From assembly GCA_017548045.1 (NCBI GenBank), contig JAFYNR010000030.1, forward strand, positions 1 to 64,000: a stretch of DNA of 64,000 nucleotides, in the 5' to 3' direction. A program made the translations under genes and the position numbers. This document shows positions 59,462-64,000 of the stretch, in pieces. Source of the stretch: Clostridia bacterium (GTDB lineage Bacteria; Bacillota; Clostridia; Oscillospirales; Acutalibacteraceae). The notes under the pieces were generated by a model that was given only the letters and a program-made list of their open reading frames with translations, was not told the origin of the DNA and did no database searches. The first letter of the stretch is position 1. Each line of letters begins with the position of its first letter.

Positions 59462-61822
59462 TCATTTCTTTTCAACCTTGGCATAATTTGCCATAATTTT
59501 TTTCGTTCCTGCTGCTGTAAATGCTATCTCAAGCAACGTATCATTGCCCATAGGCTTTGCGCTGAGAACGATACCTTCTCCGTATGCCTTATGAATTACG
59601 GTATCGCCAACATTGAATACCGCCGTATTCTTTGCAGGTACTGAAACAGAAGCTGCAGAAGTGAAGCCTCTTGAAGGAGTCTGGGATTTTGAAGATGCCT
59701 GTGAAAATCCTGTTGCAAACGATGTTTTCAGTGTTTCGCCCGTTCTTTCCATAAGCTCTTCGGGAATTTCTCTGATAAATCTTGAAGGCTGATTAAAGCG
59801 TGTCTGCCCGAAAATCATACGGGTTTTGGCTCTCGTAATATACAAGCGCTTCTTTGCTCTTGTAACGGCAACATAAGCCAGTCTGCGTTCTTCTTCAATC
59901 TCCTCCTGACCTGCCATAGTCGACATATCCGAAGGAAAAATGGATTCCTCCATACCTACAAGAAATACAACCGGAAATTCAAGGCCTTTTGCAGCGTGAA
60001 CCGTCATAAGAACAACAGTTTCAGCCTCGGCATTATAGTTATCGATATCGGTCATAAGTGCAACTTCCTGCAGGAAATCATTGAGAGTTGCATCACCGTT
60101 ATCATTTGAGAAGCGAAGAAGGTTATTTGCAAGTTCATCAAGGTTTGCAAGACGATCTTCTTTTGTTTCAGGTTCATTTGAAAGTGAATCAACGTAACCC
60201 GATACATTTATAACTCTCTTGAAAAGCTCGGATAATTCTGTATTTTCCATTTCATCAATGAAATCTTCAATCATCCTCGCAAATTCAAGCATTTTCTTTG
60301 CGCTTCTGCTGAGTTTTGGGAATTGATCTGCAGATTTGATAACGTCAAAAAGACCTATTCCCAGGCCGTCTGCAATCTCCTGTGCGGCGGCAACGGAAGA
60401 GTCTCCGATTCCTCTCTTTGGAACGTTAATTATCCTTTGAAGTCTGACGCTGTCATTGGGGTTAACAAGCACGCTGAGATAGGCAAGAGCATCTTTGATT
60501 TCTTTACGGTCATAGAATTTGTGACCGCCTATAAGTCGGTAAGGTATGCCCATTCTGACAAAGGACTGCTCAATATGGTTTGACTGCGAGTTCATTCTGT
60601 AAAGAACTGCAAAATCACTGTATTTTCTGCCGTTTCTTATGCCGTCGTAAACCTTATCGGCAACATAAAAACCCTCGTCTCTGTCTGAATCTGCAGTGTG
60701 ATATGTTATAAGTTCTCCCCTGCCGTTATCGGACCAAAGGTTTTTGCCTTTTCTGTTTTGGTTGTTTGAGATGATCTTGTTTGCGGCATCAAGAATATTC
60801 TGGGTTGATCTGTAATTCTGTTCAAGGCGGATTACCTTTGCGTTTATATACTGATGTTCAAAGCTGAGGATATTCTCAATGGTTGCACCTCTGAATTTGT
60901 AAATACTCTGGTCATCATCGCCGACAACACAGATGTTTTTATAACCGCCTGCAAGCAACGAAGTAAGAAGATACTGTGCGTGGTTGGTATCCTGATACTC
61001 GTCAACCATAATATACTTGAATTTACGCTGATAATATTCAAGTACCTCAGGATTATTCTGCAAAAGACGGACCGTATTTACAATTATATCATCAAAATCC
61101 ATTGCATCTGCGGCTTTAAGGCGTTTCTGATACGCTTCATACACCGAACCGATATTTCTTTTTCGGATATCCATATAGTTTTCTTTTATATATTCTTCCG
61201 GAGAACTAAGCATATCCTTTGCACTGCTGATTGCACCTAAAACACTCTTGGGTGTAAGGATATTATCCGAGAAACCAAGCTGTTTCAGACAATCTTTTAT
61301 AATACGTTTACTGTCATCCGTATCATAAATAGTGAAATTGGAAGAATAACCTATATAATCGGCATTTCGTCTGAGGATTCTGACACAAGAAGCGTGAAAC
61401 GTACTCGCCCAGATATCTCTCGCCTGCTCACCAAGCATTCTTTCAAGCCTGTCCTTGAGCTCACCTGCCGCTTTATTTGTGAATGTAATCGCAAGTATTT
61501 CCCAAGGCCTTGCGGCATCAACCTTAAGCAAGTGCTCGATATCAAACGCATCGTCAATAACGCCGTCAGCATATGCACGCATCAAAGCAAGTTCATCGCT
61601 TGTGGGTTCATATTCAACAGAATCACTGTAATAAGCCTTACCGTATTTTATAAGGTTAGCTATACGGTTTACAAGCACGGTTGTTTTACCGCTGCCTGCA
61701 CCGGCAAGCACCAAAAGCGGTCCCTCCGTAGAAAGGACCGCTTTTTTTTGCATATCATTAAGGGAACTGAAATCCCTTTCAATAATTCTTTTTCGTAATG
61801 AAAGAAAATCGTTAGAAAGCAT
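59462..61822 (-). CDS. pcrA: ATP-dependent DNA helicase PcrA (UvrD family)
   Basis: 786 residues. Superfamily 1A helicase: motif I VLAGAGSGKTTVLVNRI, Ia TFTNKAAGELKDRL, II VDEYQDTNHAQ, III VVGDDDQSIYKFRGA, IV EQNYRSTQNIL, V MTVHAAKGLEFPVVF and VI RRLAYVAVTRAKKRL. The last 60 residues are the Tudor-like domain that contacts RNA polymerase. 3'-5' helicase for repair and replication-transcription conflicts. It starts eight bases after pfkA with GAGGT upstream, so it is in one unit with pfkA. Confidence 0.96.
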   Translation of the reverse strand: MLSNDFLSLRKRIIERDFSSLNDMQKKAVLSTEGPLLVLAGAGSGKTTVLVNRIANLIKYGKAYYSDSVEYEPTSDELALMRAYADGVIDDAFDIEHLLKVDAARPWEILAITFTNKAAGELKDRLERMLGEQARDIWASTFHASCVRILRRNADYIGYSSNFTIYDTDDSKRIIKDCLKQLGFSDNILTPKSVLGAISSAKDMLSSPEEYIKENYMDIRKRNIGSVYEAYQKRLKAADAMDFDDIIVNTVRLLQNNPEVLEYYQRKFKYIMVDEYQDTNHAQYLLTSLLAGGYKNICVVGDDDQSIYKFRGATIENILSFEHQYINAKVIRLEQNYRSTQNILDAANKIISNNQNRKGKNLWSDNGRGELITYHTADSDRDEGFYVADKVYDGIRNGRKYSDFAVLYRMNSQSNHIEQSFVRMGIPYRLIGGHKFYDRKEIKDALAYLSVLVNPNDSVRLQRIINVPKRGIGDSSVAAAQEIADGLGIGLFDVIKSADQFPKLSRSAKKMLEFARMIEDFIDEMENTELSELFKRVINVSGYVDSLSNEPETKEDRLANLDELANNLLRFSNDNGDATLNDFLQEVALMTDIDNYNAEAETVVLMTVHAAKGLEFPVVFLVGMEESIFPSDMSTMAGQEEIEEERRLAYVAVTRAKKRLYITRAKTRMIFGQTRFNQPSRFIREIPEELMERTGETLKTSFATGFSQASSKSQTPSRGFTSAASVSVPAKNTAVFNVGDTVIHKAYGEGIVLSAKPMGNDTLLEIAFTAAGTKKIMANYAKVEKK

Positions 61823-61830
61823 TTGATACC

Positions 61831-62793
61831 TCAGATTGAAATTTCGTGTGCAATCTTGTAAAGCTCATGGTTAACCTTGCGTTCCATGCTGAGTGCTTCG
61901 TAAATATCGTAATCGATAATATGGTCATCCTTCTGAACAACAACTCTGTTACCGATTCCCTCCATAAGAAGCTGAACAGCTTTATAGCCCATCTGGCTTG
62001 CCGCAACACGGTCGCGTACGGTGGGTGAACCGCCTCGCTGAACGTGACCGAGAACGATTGCTCTTGATTCAACGCCGCATTCCTTCTCAATCTTTCTTGC
62101 GAGTTCTTCAACGCCGCCGATACCTTCAGCAACCATAACGATGAAATGCTTTTTATCTGTTTTCTGAGTTCTTCTGATTCTTTCAATAACGTGTTTCTCA
62201 ATCTCAGAAGGAATTTCAGGAATTACGATTGCGGTTGCGCCAACTGCAATACCTGCATTAAGCGTAAGGTCACCGCATCTGTTACCCATAACCTCAACAA
62301 CAATACATCTGCTGTGAGATTCAACGGTATCTCTTACTCTGTCAACCATCTGCATAACAGTGTTGAGACACGTATCATAACCGATTGTATAATCTGAACT
62401 TACAATATCGTTATCTATTGTTCCGGGAACACCGATGCAGGGAATACCTCTGAGTGAAAGGTCACGCGCACCTCTGAATGAGCCGTCACCGCCGATAACT
62501 ACAATACCTTCAATGCCGAGATTTTTGCAGTTATCAACAGCCTGCTGAATTCCTTCTTCTTCACGGAATGCCTTACATCTTGCCGAATAAAGCATTGTTC
62601 CGCCTCTGTGAATTATATCGGAAACACTTCTGATGTTAAGTTCACGAACGTCTCCGTCGATGAGACCCTGATAGCCTCTGTTAATGCCTAAAACCTTAAT
62701 GCCGTTTTCACACGCAGTTCTTACAACTGCACGAACAGCAGCGTTCATGCCAGGTGCGTCGCCGCCGCTTGTTAAAACGCCGATAGTCTTCAT
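61831..62793 (-). CDS. pfkA: ATP-dependent 6-phosphofructokinase
   Basis: 320 residues, the standard bacterial PfkA length. IGVLTSGGDAPGMNAAVRAVVR (ATP site), VIGGDGSFRGA, PGTIDNDI (catalytic Asp), EVMGNRCGDL and GHVQRGGSPTVRDR are diagnostic. It commits fructose-6-phosphate to glycolysis. ATG 62793 is chosen because AAGGAGAG precedes it; the open frame upstream lacks family sequence. Confidence 0.97.
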   Translation of the reverse strand: MKTIGVLTSGGDAPGMNAAVRAVVRTACENGIKVLGINRGYQGLIDGDVRELNIRSVSDIIHRGGTMLYSARCKAFREEEGIQQAVDNCKNLGIEGIVVIGGDGSFRGARDLSLRGIPCIGVPGTIDNDIVSSDYTIGYDTCLNTVMQMVDRVRDTVESHSRCIVVEVMGNRCGDLTLNAGIAVGATAIVIPEIPSEIEKHVIERIRRTQKTDKKHFIVMVAEGIGGVEELARKIEKECGVESRAIVLGHVQRGGSPTVRDRVAASQMGYKAVQLLMEGIGNRVVVQKDDHIIDYDIYEALSMERKVNHELYKIAHEISI

Positions 62794-62828
62794 AATCAAT
62801 ACTCTCCTTGGAAAAATGTTCAAGCAAT

Positions 62829-62857
62829 ATAATACACTTTTTATTACACAATGTCAA
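62829..62857 (-). promoter_or_regulatory. Sigma-A promoter of pfkA-pcrA
   Basis: On the minus strand TTGACA (62857-62852), 17-bp spacer, TATTAT (62834-62829). It lies between dnaE and pfkA. Confidence 0.88.
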
Positions 62858-62901
62858 TGAAATAAACATTATTTGATAAAAAACTTCAATCTTTTGCAAC
62901 G

Positions 62902-64000
62902 CTAATCATTATAAATAACATTATCTTCTCCGAGAATTTTTATGAGCTCACGAAGAAGCACGGGATTAACGTCAATCCCGATATTAAGCGGATTCTTTTT
63001 ATACTCCTTCGTATCGCTGAAATAATAGAACAGTGGTACATTTCCGTCAAATATCGCGAGTAATCTTCTGCAATATTCTATTTGCGGTGATTGTGAATTA
63101 TCAAATCGCAGGAATAATCCTTTAGCCTTTTTCTTTTCGGTTTTCGGACTTTCCGTAACTGCATTTTCAGACGGACACGGCTCTACGGATTCACACACTA
63201 TCTTAGTGTCCTCATCTTCTCGCATACTTATTCTGCCTCGGATAAGAACAATATTGCCTTCATAAAAAAGCGACGGATTTTCGGCAAGCGTTTTCGGAAA
63301 CACAATAACTTCAATACTGCCGAAAGTATCCTCAAGATTAACAAAAGCCATTGTAGAATCACTTTTTGTTATTTTTCTTTTAAGCGAGCCAATAAGACCG
63401 AGTATCTTTACTCTTTCATTATCTTTATAAGCGGTTTCTTCGCCTGTGATATCGGATGTTTTTGCACATTTAAGAGAATCGGAAATGTTTTTGTATCTCG
63501 CCATCGGATGACCGGAGAGATACATACCTGAAACCTCTTTTTCATATTTCAGAAGTGTTTCATTTGGATATTCCTCAACATCGGGATAGGTAAACGTCAC
63601 TGAGGGCGAAGGTTCATCCGATGAACTCATAAGGTCGCCAAATCCGAGCTGACCTTCAACATTGCGGTTTTTCTCGCTGTCAAGCTCTTCAATAATTTTA
63701 TCGGTAACGGTAATCATCTGATTTCTGTTTGCGCCCAATCCGTCAAAAGCACCGCACTTGACAAGGCTTTCAATAGCCCTTCTGTTGAAATCCTTGCCGT
63801 ACATTCTGCGGCAGAAATCATAAAAATCAACAAATTTTCCGTTAAGTTCTCTCTCAGCCGTCATTCTCTTTATGAAATTTCTGCCGAGATTTTTAACAGC
63901 TAACAAGCTGAAATGAATATTACCGTCTGAAACCTCAAAGGATTCAGAGCTTCTGTTAATATCCGGAGGAAGAATTTTGATACCCAATCGTGAACATTCA
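62902..64000 (-). CDS. dnaE: DNA polymerase III subunit alpha, C-terminal part (runs off the right edge)
   Basis: About 366 residues of the C-terminus. Reading from the edge, ECSRLGIKILPPDIN, NIHFSLLAVKNLG and KCGAFDGLGANRNQM belong to the fingers and helix-hairpin-helix regions; EKEVSGMYLSGHPMARY precedes an OB-fold (KILGLIGSLKRKITKSDSTMAFVNLED ending in RGRISMREDEDTKI), and a C-terminal tail ends at TAA 62902-62904. Replicative polymerase catalytic subunit; the palm and PHP domains lie outside the window. pfkA and pcrA follow under their own promoter. Confidence 0.94.
   Translation of the reverse strand, partial: ECSRLGIKILPPDINRSSESFEVSDGNIHFSLLAVKNLGRNFIKRMTAERELNGKFVDFYDFCRRMYGKDFNRRAIESLVKCGAFDGLGANRNQMITVTDKIIEELDSEKNRNVEGQLGFGDLMSSSDEPSPSVTFTYPDVEEYPNETLLKYEKEVSGMYLSGHPMARYKNISDSLKCAKTSDITGEETAYKDNERVKILGLIGSLKRKITKSDSTMAFVNLEDTFGSIEVIVFPKTLAENPSLFYEGNIVLIRGRISMREDEDTKIVCESVEPCPSENAVTESPKTEKKKAKGLFLRFDNSQSPQIEYCRRLLAIFDGNVPLFYYFSDTKEYKKNPLNIGIDVNPVLLRELIKILGEDNVIYND

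Noticed and set aside
1-64000. tRNA, rRNA, CRISPR arrays, insertion sequences
   Set aside because: No regularly spaced repeats, no T-arm/acceptor patterns and no transposase-like reading frames were found on reading through; a covariance search could still reveal a small RNA.

Overview
The window is an A+T-rich chromosomal segment of an endospore-forming Clostridia, most likely a gut or rumen Oscillospirales/Ruminococcaceae-type bacterium. Sporulation genes (dpaA-dpaB, sigK with its pro-sequence, cwlD, spoIIM) show a spore former. secG, murC, mltG, pcrA, pfkA, radA and dnaE place it on the main chromosome. GH20, GH28 and GH2 glycosidases, a xylose operon and several secreted hydrolases fit a carbohydrate-rich gut habitat. 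The taxon is inferred from gene content and codon style, not from a marker-gene search. No tRNA, rRNA, CRISPR array or complete mobile element was found, and no stretch longer than 300 bases lacks a gene.

Layout. 1-400 holds the tail of an EamA transporter, a terminator and an A+T-rich leader. 397-7801 carries a beta-hexosaminidase, a GH28-like beta-helix protein, an ATC-hydrolase-like protein, a secreted neutral-ceramidase-like enzyme, a TVP38 membrane protein and a secreted CHAP protein. 7843-13356 (minus) is a purine salvage operon: xpt followed by a BMP-type nucleoside ABC importer. 13542-16302 is a two-gene flavin/ferredoxin-reductase redox pair. 16358-20112 (minus) is xylA-xylB-rbsK, divergent from an exonuclease-rmlB pair. 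22210-32386 is rich in exported proteins: a 1187-residue subtilisin/LRR protein, a PHP-domain protein, a propeller-like protein, a lipase-like protein and a membrane-anchored surface protein, with a nitroreductase and thiN between them. 32405-36800 (minus) is murC-lacZ. 36952-38380 is dpaAB. 38501-43767 is a six-gene operon (tmk, GNAT, DJ-1, 5-FCL, mltG, U32/trhP). 43973-48232 encodes a divergent type IIA topoisomerase pair. Then come secG, sigK (minus), a TIM-barrel isomerase with a membrane-anchored phosphoesterase, a class A PBP, ruvX-cwlD-radA-DUF6873, a Xer-type recombinase, spoIIM, pcrA, pfkA and the 3' part of dnaE.

Most vegetative units have a recognisable sigma-A promoter (TTGNNN, 16-18 bp, TATAAT-like) and a U-tract terminator. 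The most unusual signals are cis-acting. A 13-bp hairpin captures the spoIIM start codon, and a sigma-E-like promoter overlaps its 5' arm, suggesting read-through transcripts are silenced while the sporulation transcript escapes. A perfect 12-6-12 palindrome of recombination-site geometry lies directly upstream of the tyrosine recombinase. A 14-bp inverted repeat covers both -35 boxes of the divergent xylA/exonuclease promoters. Among proteins, the divergent topoisomerase pair, the redox pair and a set of exported proteins with similar amphipathic helices are the best candidates for new biology.
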